From Strongyloides papillosus (taxonomy: Eukaryota; Nematoda; Chromadorea; Rhabditida; Strongyloididae), in NCBI GenBank assembly GCA_005656395.1, contig SRSI01000073.1, positions 1,086,279 to 1,150,278 on the forward strand: DNA of 64,000 nucleotides. Reading direction: 5' to 3'. Of this stretch, positions 11,280 through 24,437 are shown piece after piece. The notes beneath the pieces were generated by a model, which had not been told where the DNA came from, made no database searches, and saw only the letters and a list, made by a program, of their open reading frames with translations. Both the position numbers and the translations under genes were made by a program. How positions within the stretch are numbered: the stretch's first letter is position 1; every line of letters begins with the position of its first letter.

Positions 11280-12634
11280 ATGAAGATCATTCAATATTTT
11301 TTATTACACATTGTAAATGCGGTTATTTTAAAATGCGTAAGTTTATTTTTAAAATAAAGTTATTAAGTAATGTTGTAGCATTTAAGTAACGAAAATGAAT
11401 ATACCGCAATTGAAAAAAGACAAGAACAAGTTACAAATAGTAATATTCAAAGTTTTAATATGAATAAAACTTGTAACATGGTACTTAAAATTTAAATTGA
11501 TATTTTAATTTTTAATGCTTTTAGCAAGTTGTGATGAACAATAACGAGAGTTCTTATGATTTTAATTTTGAATATTATAGAGAAAAAAGAAAAGTAAGGG
11601 GTCGCAATTTTTATTTGTGGAAAAAATCAATACCATTTTATATTGAAAGAAATCTTAATCGAAATTTAATAGTTGAAGCACTACGTGGTATAGAAGCGGA
11701 AACATGCATAAGATTTCATGAAGTAAAACAAGTTCATAGAAGAATGTCAGGGATAAGATACTCACCAGGCAATATTTGCTTTAGTTTTTTGGGGAAAAGA
11801 TTACTTAGAGGATTTCAAAAAATATTTATAGCAAAGTATTGTGAAAAACTGGGACCAATTCAACATGAAACTTTACATGCATTAGGAATAGATCATGAAC
11901 ATAGTAGGATTGATAGAAATAAATATTTATTTGTACAAAAAGAAAATATAGAGCCATCAAGTTTAAATGATTTTACTACTCCTCGAAAGATACATTCAAA
12001 TACACTTGGTTTACCATATGATTATGGATCAATTATGCACTATGATATGTTTGCTTTTTCTAAAAATAAAGAACCAACACTTTTACCAAAACATATGTTA
12101 TATAACCATACTATGGGACACATACACAAGCTTTCTTTTATTGACATTAAAACAATTAATTTACTTTACTGCAGGAATAAGTGTAGCTTTAAGATTGATT
12201 GTGATAACGGTAGTTATCAACATCCTACTAAATGTTTTCAATGCATTTGCGTGGAAGGATTCGTAGGAAAAAATTGTAATCATTTTACAACAAATTTACC
12301 ATCATGTGGTAAATCAATGCATGTTGCTCAGGAATCTCCTCGAGAAATTATTGTTATTGGTAAAATAAATTGTTATTATCAATTGACAACTGAGAAAAAT
12401 TCCAAGATTATGTTAAAAGTTGTTTATACCAAAATATACCCATCACATGGAACATTCTGTTGGCCTGAAAATTCTTTAGAAATTAAGTATTGGGAAGATA
12501 AAACTGTTACGGGAGCAAGATTTTGCGGATCCACTCAAAATATTGTTTTCCTTTCTAAAAGCAATGTTGTAATAGTGTATTTTAGAAGTACAAATGCCCT
12601 TAATATTTTTATGTTAATGTTCAAAAAACACTAA
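11280..12634 (+). CDS. Astacin-EGF-CUB metalloprotease (array gene 4)
   Basis: Predicted secreted zinc protease of 422 aa. Exons are 11280..11336 (signal MKIIQYFLLHIVNAVILKC), 11379..11480 (propeptide) and 11525..12634; introns are 42 and 44 nt, phase 0. The site is HETLHALGIDHEHSRIDRN, the Met-turn SIMHYDM, then an EGF-like module and CUB. The protease and CUB match gene 3, but the EGF module (about 12165-12320) is a near-perfect copy of that of the gene at 4781. That makes it a mosaic, most simply by gene conversion. All catalytic residues are present. Confidence 0.92.
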
Positions 12635-12814
12635 AAATAAATTTTATTTTATTGGTTCCAATCCATAAAAAAGCCAATTAGAAAGACATAAAAATATTAT
12701 TAATAAGACATATTAAATTAATTAAACGTGTAAATGGCATAATATTTATAATTTTTTCTTCTTAATCAGTAAGCTATTCCTGATCAAACATTCGTTTTGA
12801 GATTGTTCTTTACT
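12635..12814. other. Extra segment after gene 4
   Basis: About 180 nt present after this gene but not after its duplicate at 7216. There is no coding signal. It is likely an insertion after the duplication or a deletion from the other copy. Confidence 0.45.
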
Positions 12815-13528
12815 ATTAAGTAACAAATATGCTGCATTCTGGTTTAAATAGCCGGTCAAGATGTTTTAATAATCCACAATATTTATACAATTAGTAAAAA
12901 AAAGATTAGGTTTAGCTGCTCTTATCACTCATCTTTAAAAAAATGTACCTTCTAACAGTTATATATAAACATTAGATTCAATTTTTGTTGTTATTTTTAA
13001 AATTCGTACAAAATCATCATATTATCATTTACTCATGAAATTTTAATTTTTAATAATTGATTTTGTTTTTATTTATAAACTAGGAGACAAAAAGAGAAAT
13101 ATTAATTATTGTTTGTATTATGATTTTGCAATAATTTGAGATAATTATTTATTTATATATAAAACTAAAAATTTACAATAAAGGATAAAAAATAGGCAAC
13201 TTACCAAAAAGTAGTTGGTTTAACTTAAGTTATCTTATAAATCCATGCATATATATATAGAATATACATAGCTATATCAATCAATCACTATGAATTATAT
13301 ATATAGCAGATTTATATTGTTATTTGTATAATTAAAGTAAGCTTCCTAAATTATATGTTATTTTTTTTATTGAAGCTGTTATGTGGCTATTTTAGAAAAT
13401 TTTAGTTTTTAGTTTTAATGAGATTTAATATTGTGGAACTTGTAAACTTTATGTGATCTAACTAACTATTTTTAACTGCTCTATACACCAAAAAAACTTA
13501 TTATAAAAATTCATACTAATAATAAATA

Positions 13529-14655
13529 TACAAAGTGTCCAAAAAGTTACCTGGAAAATTTAAATAAAAATAACTTTTTCAGTGTAAACATATTTTTATA
13601 ATTTATAATGTTATATTCGTTTGAAAGATTAACTTCTAATTTAAAAATTGTTTTAAGAAGAGTGTAAAATTGTCTTTTTAATAACTAGTTATGATCACTC
13701 ATATAACCACCATTTTTTTTTATAATTTATAAGATTTTTTAATCATTCAGAACGATGTAACTTTTTTAAAACTTAATTTTTTTATACACTTTCATACGCA
13801 TCTGATAGCTCACTTTCTTCTCTAAAACATTTTTAATGATTTAAAAATAGATATTTATTTTAAGGTAAGATATAAATATTTTGTAAAGTAAAAATTTTAT
13901 TAAATATAAGACTGGAGTTTACTCCTAAAATAAAACACAATTATACAACAAGATATTAATTAAAATTTTATGATAGTTAGCATAATAATAAAATTTTTGG
14001 GGTGACTGTTTACGAGGAACAGGAACACATAAATTTTTGAGTAATGTTCACTATTTGGAAATAGATTCACTTATAAATAGGAAGATTAGTCCCTTGATGA
14101 ATATAGTAACGCGATGATACTAAATGTTTGATATGTCATTACTGTAAGAAACATTTTTAAACAATTTTCTAACTAATAAATTTAGTTATTTAAAAATGTT
14201 CATATTTTCGATAATAAAGAGCAACAAATATTTAATACTATAGAATATTTTTAGCTAGTGATTATAGCTGTACATTTACTTTTAGTTTTAATAAAAGATT
14301 TTTTTTATTATGGAAAAAATGAAAAAATTTGTTTTATAATTTTACTTAAAATAAATATCTACTAATGAATGATTAAAAATTTGTAGAATAAAAAATGGGC
14401 TATCAGATGCGTACAAAATTAAAAAAATATTAAGGTTTCCAAAAGTAATATCGTTTTGAAGAATTAAAAAATTTAAAAATCATGGAAAAAATAGAGATTT
14501 ATAAGTAGACAAAACCACATTTTAAATTATAACATTTTTTTAAACATTTGTTATAAGTTAATTTTTCAAATGAACATAATATAATTAAAATTTGTTTACA
14601 TTGAAGAAAGTTATTTTTATTTAAACTTTTCCGGTAATATTTTATACACTCTGTA
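13529..14655. mobile_element. Foldback TIR element, copy B (1127 bp)
   Basis: Ends TACAAAGTGTCCAAAAAGTT and CACTCTGTA, with TA at 13527-13528 and 14656-14657. It is 259 nt longer than copy A, owing to an internal insertion near 13890-14150. I could not define terminal repeats for that insertion. Confidence 0.78.
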
Positions 14656-15163
14656 TATTAAAAAAAGATATAATTTCATCATATTTAAAGAAAAACATTT
14701 TTACTTACCCAAGTAATCTTTGATAAATTCGAGATAGGCAATATAACAAAAACTATTTTTGGCACATCTTAGTGTCATCAAAATAATGCCACTAATAGTA
14801 TTAAGGAAGGTTTAGTACATTAACAGTATTAAATTTTTTATTGATATCTTCGACAATATCTGCTATAAGTACTCCTTATTTTTCAATAGTAGTAATTCTT
14901 TTGTAAACTTTTCCTAAAATTTAGTTTTTCCTTAAATATTGATGGGATATTATAAATTAAAATAATTTGTATAATTAAGTTAAATAAACGAGTATTTTTT
15001 TATAAAGATAAAATACATTTTTATATTTATAAAAAGTGTTTATTAAATTTTAATAGTATGTATAGAAATCTTCTACATGTCATGTTTTATACTTGAACTC
15101 AAAAATCTTTAGAAACCAAAATAATAATATTTCAAAAAATACATTCCTGAAATGTTATAAAAA

Positions 15164-15791
15164 AACAAATTGTTTCACATAAGTGTTCCCTTTTTATAAA
15201 TTTTAATAACTCCGTTCATTTCAATTGATTTTGATAAATTTTGGATTAATTTATGGTCAAGACCTTCGAGTTTTGTTTATTATAAAAATATTTAAAGAAA
15301 AACAAATGTTTCCAAGTATTAAATTTTAATCTTAGAATAGTGTGTATTTAATAAAATTAACATTTTTGCTTTGGTTTCCGAGACGATTTAACTTAACCTC
15401 AATAAAGTTTTTCTTATAAAACTATGTCAAATTGTCTGTATACAGCACAAAAAGTGGAAATTAGTAAAATTTAAAAGAAAATAATTTAGAAAGCTTTCGA
15501 AGTGATTAATAATAATAAGGAAGTTCTGGAGAAAAGTTTTTGAAATTATAAAAAAAGACTTAAATCATGTTAGGTCAAGATAGTTGTCTTTAAGAGCACC
15601 TTTTTGAAATTAAAACTTAATAAAAATTTTATATAATTTTCGATCTCATTTTGCATAAAAAAAAATTGGAAACTTTTTTCCAATAAAACTTTAAGAGTTT
15701 ATTTACAAGAAGAAAAAAATTATTAAAATTGGTTGAAGATGAACGGAGTTATTTAAATTTAAAAAAGATGCTTTTTTTGAAACACTCTGTA
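15164..15791. mobile_element. Second TIR element, copy B
   Basis: Paralog of 10454-11075 with the same inverted ends (ACAAATTGTTTCACATAAG on the left, TTTGAAACACTCTGTA on the right). Non-coding. Confidence 0.68.
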
Positions 15792-15925
15792 TATAAAAAA
15801 ATATTGATAATAACAAAAGTTTGTATTTTTATATAAATTCATGACTTTACTTGGGTGGCTAATTTTTGAAAATCAAAAAAATATTGATTTTGAATATTTG
15901 CATAATGTACTACATTTTAAAAATA

Positions 15926-16499
15926 TTTGGCTTTATAGTTAGTAAAAAACATTTCTCTTTATCGAATGTTACATGTAACACGTAATATTTATTTTTTAGG
16001 CTCTTTGTTTTAAGAATGAAATTTTCTAGAATCTTTATAAATTCCTATTCCAAATTTTACCTTTATTATTAGCTACCTCTAGAAATTTCATTATTTAGAT
16101 ATATCAGTTTTCAGATTTGTAAAAGTAGTTAATTTTAAATTTACATCATATTTCTTTTACACTATCTTATTATTGTAACTGTATAATTCTATATTTCAGG
16201 TGTAAAGTCATCCACTTTACCTCTAATAATTATTTTTTTGCTATCTTCCCACAGATCTGATAACTCTAAAATTTCGTAATACGTTAAACTTTTTTATCTT
16301 TTACTTTAGAAAGCTTTAATTAGTTATACTTAATTATATTAATTTACAATCTGTTATACTTTAATGTATCTGTTATGCTAAGTAAAGAGTACTTTTTTCT
16401 TATCCAATTCTCTACTAAAGACAATTTTGAAATTTTTACTAGTTTAATAGTATACTTTTAAAGGTAAAATAATACTTTAATACTTTGAATAAAGGACAA
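15926..16499. other. Upstream region of gene at 16500
   Basis: AT-rich, with no gene seen. The last part resembles the other array upstream regions. Confidence 0.45.
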
Positions 16500-17851
16500 A
16501 TGAAGTTTATTCATTTTTTTTTATTATGCATTATAAATATTGTTATTTTAAGATGTGTAAGTACTTATTTAATTTAACTAAACTTAACAAGATTTTAGTA
16601 CTCAACAAGTAAGAAAGTAGATATAGCACTAGAAAAAACAAAGAGAGAAATCAGTAATATTAATATTCAAAACTTTAGTAGAGATGAAATCAGTAAAACG
16701 GTACTAAATATTTAAAATAATATTTTAATTTTAATGTTTTTAAGCTAATTATAGGAAATATCAATAAAGATTCTAGTTATTCAGACTTAGAATCTTACAG
16801 ACAAAAAAGAAAAGTAAAAGGGAAAAAGTCACATATATGGACCTCAGCCATACCCTTTTTTGTTGATAGTAGACTTAATCACAGCTTAATAATTAGAGCA
16901 TTACGTGAAATACAATCAGAAACATGCGTTAGATTTTATGAAGTAAAAAAAATTTCCAAGATGTCAGGCATACAATATTATCCAGGAGATGTTTGTGCTA
17001 GTCACTTGGGAAAATTATTAGCTAAAAAATTCCAAAAGATATTTATTGCAAAAACTTGTGAAACCATTGGAGGAATTCAGCACGAAACTTTACATGCATT
17101 GGGAATTGATCATGAGCATAATAGGATTGATAGAGATCACTATGTGTCTATACTATATGAAAATATAGACGAATCTTCAGCAGAGGATTTTCGAATTTCG
17201 TCATTAGTTGATTCAAATACATTCGGTTTACCATATGATTATGGATCAATTATGCATTATGCAATGTATGCTTCTTCCAAAAATGGAAAACCAACAATAG
17301 TACCCAAGCATTATATATATAAAAATACTATTGGTCACGTACGTAAACTATCTTTTATTGACATTAAAACAATTAATTTACTTTACTGTAAGAATAAGTG
17401 TAGCTTTAAGATAGATTGTTATAAGGGTAGTTATCAAGATTCCAATTTTTGTTTTCGATGCAAGTGCGTGGACGGATTTGTGGGAAATAATTGTAATCAT
17501 TTTGTTATGAATATTCCTTCATGTGGTATGTCAACACATGTGGCAAAAAGATCTCCACAAGTGCTAAAATCTTATGGTATCAAAAATTGTTACTATCATT
17601 TGATGACTCGAAAATATTCAAAAATTATAATAAAAATTTTTCATATCATTATATACCCATTTCAACGACGATATTGTTGGCCAGAAGATTCTTTAGAAAT
17701 TAAATATTGGGATGATAAGACAGTTACAGGAGCACGATTTTGTGGAATCCGGACTAATATTATTCTTTATTCAAAAAGTAATAATGTTATAATATATTTT
17801 AAAAGTACGGATAGTAGAAATAATTTTAAATTAATATTTAAAAAGCATTAA
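16500..17851 (+). CDS. Astacin-EGF-CUB metalloprotease (array gene 5)
   Basis: Predicted secreted zinc protease of 421 aa. Exons are 16500..16556 (signal MKFIHFFLLCIINIVILRC), 16599..16700 (propeptide, 34 codons) and 16745..17851; introns are 42 and 44 nt. The Met at 16961 is well inside the protease domain; the open frame upstream of it encodes the processing site (KRKVKGKK) and the protease N-terminus. The zinc site is HETLHALGIDHEHNRIDRD, the Met-turn SIMHYAM, with EGF (CFRCKCVDGFVGNNC) and CUB following. The acceptor of exon 3 is TTTTAAG rather than TTTTTAG. Confidence 0.9.
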
Positions 17852-18415
17852 AATAAAACAATATTTAATGATTCAACAGTGGTAATTATTACATCACTAT
17901 TTTTGTTATTATCCGCTATAACTGGTTTTTAAAATTAGTTTCTAACGGTTTTATTTATTTTATAAAAATGATACTTAAAATTATATCTATTAATAAATTT
18001 TTCAATAAAGTTTACAAACTAGCATATAGTGTAGTTTGATAATTTTTAAAACTTTATTAATCAAAGAAAATTTTTTCTAAAGCAATACGACACATTTTAA
18101 ACACTCTAAAAATTTCCTTAACTTCAAGAAATATGCTTTTAAATTTACCTATGTATCATACTTTAAATTTGTATTCTGAGCTAATGACTTTTAAAAATAC
18201 GAACGTTAAATGAAAACGCTCTTGAGTAATAATGAAAGAATATAAATTTTAAAAATAACAATCCGCGGGTGTTCGATTTTTGGTAATTGATAAATATTAT
18301 TCATTACTATATACTCACAGTTATTGGCTAGATTTTTTAAATATTTAATTTTCTAGTTCAATTTTTTTACAATAGATGATAATAATATTGATTTAGTTTT
18401 AAAAATAAAAAACCA
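17852..18415. other. Spacer between gene 5 and the pseudogene
   Basis: No gene. A diverged version of the shared 3' flank block (ATGTATCATACTTTAA) lies near 18150, about 300 nt past the stop. Confidence 0.5.
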
Positions 18416-20594
18416 ATGTTGTTAATTAATTACATTTTGTTTTATATTGTAAATGCTGTTATTTTTAAATGTGTAAGTTATATTTTAATGTATTTAAAAG
18501 AAATTTCTAGCACTTAAGAAATGAAGAGAGAGAAACAATAAAAGAGAAGAAACTATGAGAAATTAAAACTAACATTATCCCAACTTTAAAATGAGTGAAA
18601 TCCGTAAAATAGTTTTAACTATTGGTACTAACGTCTAAATTTTAAAGTTTTTAAGCAATTTATAGTAAATACTAAGAATAGTTATCCTTAATATGACTTA
18701 GAATTTTATAGGAAGAAAAGGAAAGTAACAAGAAATTTAAAACAAATATAACTTTCATCAATACCGTTTTATATTGAAAAAAGGCTTAATCGTAACTTAA
18801 TGGTAAAGGCACTATACAGAATACAATCAGAAACATGCGTTAGATTTCATGAAGTGAATCGAAACTATAAAAAAGATTCCAGGATTCAATATTATATAAG
18901 AAAAATTTGTGCAAGTTTTGTAGGAAGAACATAAAACGGAAAGTTTTAAAAGATATTTATTTCGAAGATTTGCGTGACTTTAGGATTTATTTAACATGAA
19001 AGTTTACATGCATTGGAAATTGATCATGAGCATAACAGAATTGATAGAGATACATTTATTTCAATACTATTAAAAAAAGGAAACAACTCTTTAATTCATG
19101 ATTTTCGCTTTACATTACAAATAAATTTAGATACATTATGTTTACTATATAATTATAGATCAATTATGCATTATAGTGTGTACGTTTTCTCTAAAAATAA
19201 TCAATCAACAATTCTACCAAAATATCGATTATATGAAAAAAACTTTTGGTCAATTACAAAATTTTCTTTTGTTGACTTCAAAACACCTAATTTACTGTAT
19301 TGCAAAAAATCTGCTTTTGAGTTATATTTGTTCAACAAAGGTTACCAGAATCCTAATAATTATTAAAATTCAAATGTGTTGAAGGATTTGAAGGAAACCA
19401 TTGTTATTATTTTAGAACAAATTTACTGTCGTGCTGCAAGTCAATGCATGTTACTCAAAAATCTCCTAAAAACTACCAGCTGTTAGCAAAATAAACTGTT
19501 ATTATCGTTTGACGACTCGTAAAATTTCTAAAATTGTAATCAAAACTTTAATAGCAGCATACGACCATACAAGAGAAGAAATTGTTAGCCAGAATATTGC
19601 CTACACTCACAAATTATTGTATCGAAATACACGGACCATTCTCTGGAATGAGACGATACAATAATTAATTATTTTTGCATATATTTTTACGTATATGCGT
19701 ACATTAGCGTCATGAAATTATTTTTTGTGATATATTAAATTTAAAACTTTTCGAATCGAACTATAATAAAATTTGATTTCTTATGGTTTCATCCTCATCC
19801 GGGTTTTTTTTTATTTTTGGAAGGAAAATAAAATAATTTAAAAAACATTCGCCAAATTTAAGTAAATGAAATTAACTTGAAAAACATATGAAAATCATTC
19901 ATATTTATTGATAAAATATATTATAAACACAAAAGTTACAATAAGTTAGAGAATTTATGGAAATTAAAGGTATTTGAGATTGAATTTAGTTTACATAAGA
20001 GAAAAAAATAAGAGTTATACGTTGTATTGTGCTTAAAAACGATTCAAAAATATTTGCTATCTACTTTCTACAATGGCATTGTAATTGGTATATTTTTTAC
20101 TACTAAATTAAAAGTTTCGAGAAATTTTAATTAATTTTTAAAAGTAACAAATTTTGTGTTCGAAAAGTGTTAGTAAATTTGTTATATTTATGATATTTTA
20201 ATTCAATATATTTATGAAAAAATAAATTTATTTAACATACATTCAAAATCATCTTATAATTTTATCGCATGCATTATTTGTATATGTGGTGATTTGATGA
20301 CATTATAAATCTAAACGGTGAAATAAATTAAGAAAAAAATTAAATTTTAAAAATTGTATCAACCAAAATGTAAAATGAGTCAAAAAAGAGCAAAATGATT
20401 AAATGAGACGGAATACAATACAATAATTTGTGAGTGTATAAATTTAATATGAGGAAGATAAAACTGTTACGGGGATACGATTCTGTGAAGTCAAAAAAAA
20501 TACCATTTTTTATTCTAAAAGTAATGTTGTTACAGTATATTTTAGAAGTACATATTCTATTAATAGATTTAAATCGATATTTAAAAGAAATTAA
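18416..20594 (+). pseudogene. Astacin-EGF-CUB pseudogene split by a transposable element
   Basis: Closest in sequence to the gene at 23079. The signal exon is recognisable (18416..18472, with GTAAGT). The propeptide exon starts near 18512 but has an in-frame TGA. The long exon starts at 18656 and has TAA shortly after, a second TAA where paralogs have the mature-domain Trp, and a TAA just before the zinc site. The zinc site itself reads HESLHALEIDHEH, with Gly changed to Glu. EGF and CUB parts follow in shifting frames. The CUB domain stops at 19601 and resumes at 20439 on the far side of an 833-bp insertion. The last part ends in TAA at 20592-20594. Confidence 0.9.
19604..20436. mobile_element. 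833-bp TA-flanked TIR element inserted in the CUB region
   Basis: Left end CACTCACAAATTATTGTAT, right end its reverse complement ending GTG at 20436; the outer 19 nt match perfectly. TA duplications sit at 19602-19603 and 20437-20438. Sequence on the two sides is continuous with the paralog at about 24276-24300, which proves insertion. No transposase is recognisable inside; the perfect ends suggest a recent event. Confidence 0.9.
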
Positions 20595-21160
20595 AATTAA
20601 GAGAGATATTACAAACATTAACAGAATTAATTTTACAATGTAATTTTATTATTTTTTACTTTAACTGCCTCTTATTTCCTAATTATGCTTTAATGATGAT
20701 AACTATTTTACAAAAACTTTGTTGAAGTTAAATCTGTCTATAATATTAACAAAATATTATAAAATAATTTTCTTAAACGAAAGAATACTCCTTCATAAAA
20801 TAAAATACATTTTTAAAGTTTATAAAAAATATCCTTCGAATTTTGTTGTGTCTTTAGAAATTTACCACATATCATACTCCAGGCTTGAACTCAAAAGCCT
20901 TAAAAAAAACATAGTTATAAATAGTTCATAAATATTTATTTGATAAATTAGAAAATATAGAAATTTTAATAATAATTAATATTATCACTTTTACAAATTC
21001 CATTAAAAAAATTCGTAGATGATCAACTTTTTGGGATCAATAAACATTTAATTTAAAATATATTTGCAATTCACTTTAAAACTTTCTAAATATTTATTTT
21101 TTAATTAAACTATATATTTTAAATGTCAAAATATTTTTTTCTACTTTTGATATAGAATAA
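20595..21160. other. Spacer with array-type 3' flank
   Basis: No gene. It contains the shared downstream block (CACATATCATACT, then GGCTTGAACTCAAAA, about 20865-20900), followed by AT-rich upstream sequence of the next gene. Confidence 0.5.
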
Positions 21161-22504
21161 ATGAAGTTTATTCATTATTTTATAGTTTATTATGTAAATA
21201 CTTTTATTTTAAGATGTGTAAGTTCATTTTAAAATTAAGTATACTTAAAAAAATTCTAGTATCTAATAAATGAAAAAGTTCATAAAGCAGTAGAAAAAAT
21301 GAGGGAAAAATTTGTATATAAAAGTATTCCAAGCTTTAATATGAAGAGAATCAATAATACGGTACTAAAAACTTTAACTAATATTTAACTTTTTTAGCAA
21401 TTTGTAATGAATTTTGATACGAGTTCTTATTTCTATAATCTAGAATATTATAGACAAAAAAGAAAAATAAAGAATAAACTACAAAGATGGTTTTCGACGA
21501 TTCCAGTTTACATAAATGAAGGGCTTAATCGTGAATTAATAATACGAGCTATAAATATAATACAAAAGGAAACATGTGTGAGATTCAAGTTAGTAAATGA
21601 AATCGTAAAGGGAATACCAGGAATACGGTTTTGTCCAGGAGAAAAGTGTTTTAGCCTAGTCGGAATGGCAAGTAGGAGACAATTTCAAAATATATTTATT
21701 GCAGGTCATTGTCAGACAGTAGGAGTTATTCAACATGAAATTTTACATGCATTGGGAGTTGACCATGAACATAATAGGATTGATAGAGATCAATATGTAA
21801 CTATAATGACGGATAATATAGACGAGTCAAACATTCATGATTTTAGTACCCCTTGGTTATTTGATTCACGCACATTTGGCTTACCATATGACTATGGTTC
21901 AATTATGCATTATGCTATGGACACTTTTTCAAAAAATAATGGTTCAACAATTATACCTAAACACGAATTATATAAAAAAACTATTGGTCACACATATAAA
22001 TTATCTTTTATTGATATTAAAACGGTTAATATGATGTACTGTATGTATAAGTGCAAAGTAAGGATAAAGTGTTTTAACTTTGGGTATTCTGATCCAAATT
22101 CTTGTGACCGTTGTAAGTGCTTAGAAGGATTTGTAGGAAAAGATTGTAGCAGATTCACGGTAAATCCGTCTCCATGTGGCAAAGCAAAATATGCCGTTCA
22201 TAGAAAGCTTCAAGAAATTAAAGCTGACGGTATTTTAAACTGTTCTTATCATTTATTGACTCAAAGACGTAGTAAAATTATTATAAAAATTTCCTACGTC
22301 AATACATATCCATACACACAACAATGTTGTCTTCCAGATGATTGTTTGGAAGTCAAATATTGGAAAGATAAAACTGTTACAGGAGCACGCTTTTGTGGAA
22401 TCAATAATAATGTTTTATTTTATTCTAAAAGTAATATTGTTTTAGTGTATTTTAGAAGTACACATTCTGCTAACAGATTTAAAATAACATTTAAAAAATT
22501 TTAG
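21161..22504 (+). CDS. Astacin-EGF-CUB metalloprotease (array gene 7)
   Basis: Predicted secreted zinc protease of 421 aa. Exons are 21161..21217 (signal MKFIHYFIVYYVNTFILRC), 21260..21361 (propeptide) and 21398..22504; introns are 42 and 36 nt. The site is HEILHALGVDHEHNRIDRD, with Ile where paralogs have Thr; ligands are intact. The Met-turn is SIMHYAM. EGF (SCDRCKCLEGFVGKDC) and CUB complete it. With the gene at 24985 it forms a subgroup that has Met-Met-Tyr-Cys at the end of the protease domain. Confidence 0.9.
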
Positions 22505-23078
22505 AATTAAAAGAGATTAAATGCATTAACAATATTTATTATTAGAATGTCATTTTTATTATTTTCTACTATAACTATTTCTTATTTTCCAATAAAACTT
22601 AATGATAGTAATTTTTTTTTATATAATATTCTTGGAGGTAAATTTGTTTTCAATATTGATAAAATATTAGGAATTATAATATTTAATATAAATTTGTATT
22701 AAATAAATATTTCTTTATATCAATAGAATATACTTTTTGAAGTTGATAGAAAATATCTTTCAAATTTCAATAGTATGTATAAGGATCTTGTAATATCACA
22801 CTCTAGACTTAAAATTAAAAACCTTGAAAAACTAAAATCGCATATATTTCACGAATAGATTTCAAGGTAGTTAGAAAGTGTGTAAAAATATTAACAATAT
22901 CAAAAATTACTGTTTTTATAAAATTTCGTAGTTATTCGTGGGTAACCTATTTTCGGAGATCAAAATATCAATTTTTTATATTTGTATTAATGTACTATAT
23001 TTTTAAAATATTTGACTTTTTTTAAAAAATATGCTTTAAAAAGTAAAATATTATTTTTATTTTTCTAACAAAAAGCAA
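22505..23078. other. Spacer between genes 7 and 8
   Basis: No gene. The shared 3' block appears near 22785-22825 (TATCACACTCTAGACTT). The rest is AT-rich. Confidence 0.5.
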
Positions 23079-24437
23079 ATGGAGTTCATTGATATTTTTT
23101 TACTATGTATTATTATAGATACTGCAATTTTAGGATGTGTAAGTTCACTTTATATTTAGTTTTATTCAAAAAATGTTTTAGCACATAATTAACAAAGAAG
23201 AAAATAAAGTAATAGAAAAAAGAAAGAGAGAAATCGCATACATTAATTCTCAAAAATTTTTTAGTGATGAAATCAGTAAAACGGTACTAAATATTATTAT
23301 CAACATCTAAACTTTTAAATTTTTAAGCAATTTATAGTAAATACTAGAAATAGTTATCCTTATTATGACTTGGAATCTTATAGAAAGAAAAGAAAAATAA
23401 CAGAAAACAGAAAAAAAATATGGCTTTCATCGATACCGTTTTACATTGAAAAAGGGCTTAATCGTAACTTAATAGTAAAGGCACTGTACAGAATACAATC
23501 AGAAACATGCGTCAGATTTCATGAAGTAAATCAAATCTATAAACATATGTCAGGGATTCATTATTATCACGGAGAAACTTGCGCAAGTTTTGTGGGAAGA
23601 AAATTAAACAGAAAATTCCAAAAGATTTTTATCGCAAAGTTTTGTGAAAATTTAGGATCAATTACACATGAAACTTTACACGCATTAGGAATTGAACATG
23701 AGCATAATAGAATTGATAGAGATAAATATGTATCAATACTTTTCAAAAATGTAAACGACGCTTTAATTCACGATTTTCGTATTGCTTTGCCCATAAACTC
23801 AAATACATTTGGATTACCATATGATTATGGATCACTTATGCATTATGATATGTATGCTTACTCTAAAAATAAACAACCAACAATTGTACCAAAATATCAA
23901 ATATATGAGAAAACTATTGGTCAATTACAATCACTTTCTTTTATTGACACTCAAACAATTAATGTGCTTTACTGCAATAAGAAGTGTACTAATAATTTGG
24001 AGTGCCTAAACCAATCTTATCAAAATTCTAATACATGCTTCGATTGCATTTGCGTAGAGGGATTTGTAGGAAAGTACTGTCAAGATTTTATAATTAATAG
24101 ATTTTCATGCCATAAGTCAGGACATGTTGCTCAAAAATTTCCCCAAGAACTCAAAGCATTTGGTAAAAAAGACTGTTACTATCGTTTGACGACTCAAGAA
24201 CGTTCTAGAATCGTAGTAAAAATTGTTTTTACTAGTATACACCCTTACAGGAGAAAGCCATGTTGGCCGCAAGATTGCCTGGAAATTAAATTCTGGCAAG
24301 ATAAAACTGTTACAGGGGCAAGATTCTGTGGAGTCAACAGAAACGTCATATTTTATTCTAAAAGTAATGTTGTTTTGATATATTATCGAAGTACAGATGA
24401 TAGAAATAAATTTAGACTAATATTTAAAAAACTCTAG
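23079..24437 (+). CDS. Astacin-EGF-CUB metalloprotease (array gene 8)
   Basis: Predicted secreted zinc protease of 423 aa. Exons are 23079..23138 (20-codon signal peptide), 23182..23283 (propeptide, 34 codons) and 23328..24437; introns are 43 and 44 nt. No ATG opens the long exon in the right place, so the first two exons are required. The site is HETLHALGIEHEHNRIDRD, the Met-turn SLMHYDM. EGF (CFDCICVEGFVGKYC) and CUB follow. It is the closest intact relative of the pseudogene at 18416. Confidence 0.9.

Larger units (their letters stand above)
12815..15925. repeat. Tandem segmental duplication, copy B (3' flank of gene 4)
   Basis: Collinear with 8569-11230 but longer because of two insertions. 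One of about 185 nt lies at about 13122-13308; one of about 260 nt at about 13890-14150 sits inside the foldback element. It carries the same two TIR elements in the same order, showing that they were present before the duplication. Confidence 0.82.

Noticed and set aside
20434..20643. Separate small gene
   Set aside because: It is the last part of the CUB domain of the pseudogene at 18416, separated by the 833-bp insertion, read in a shifted frame.
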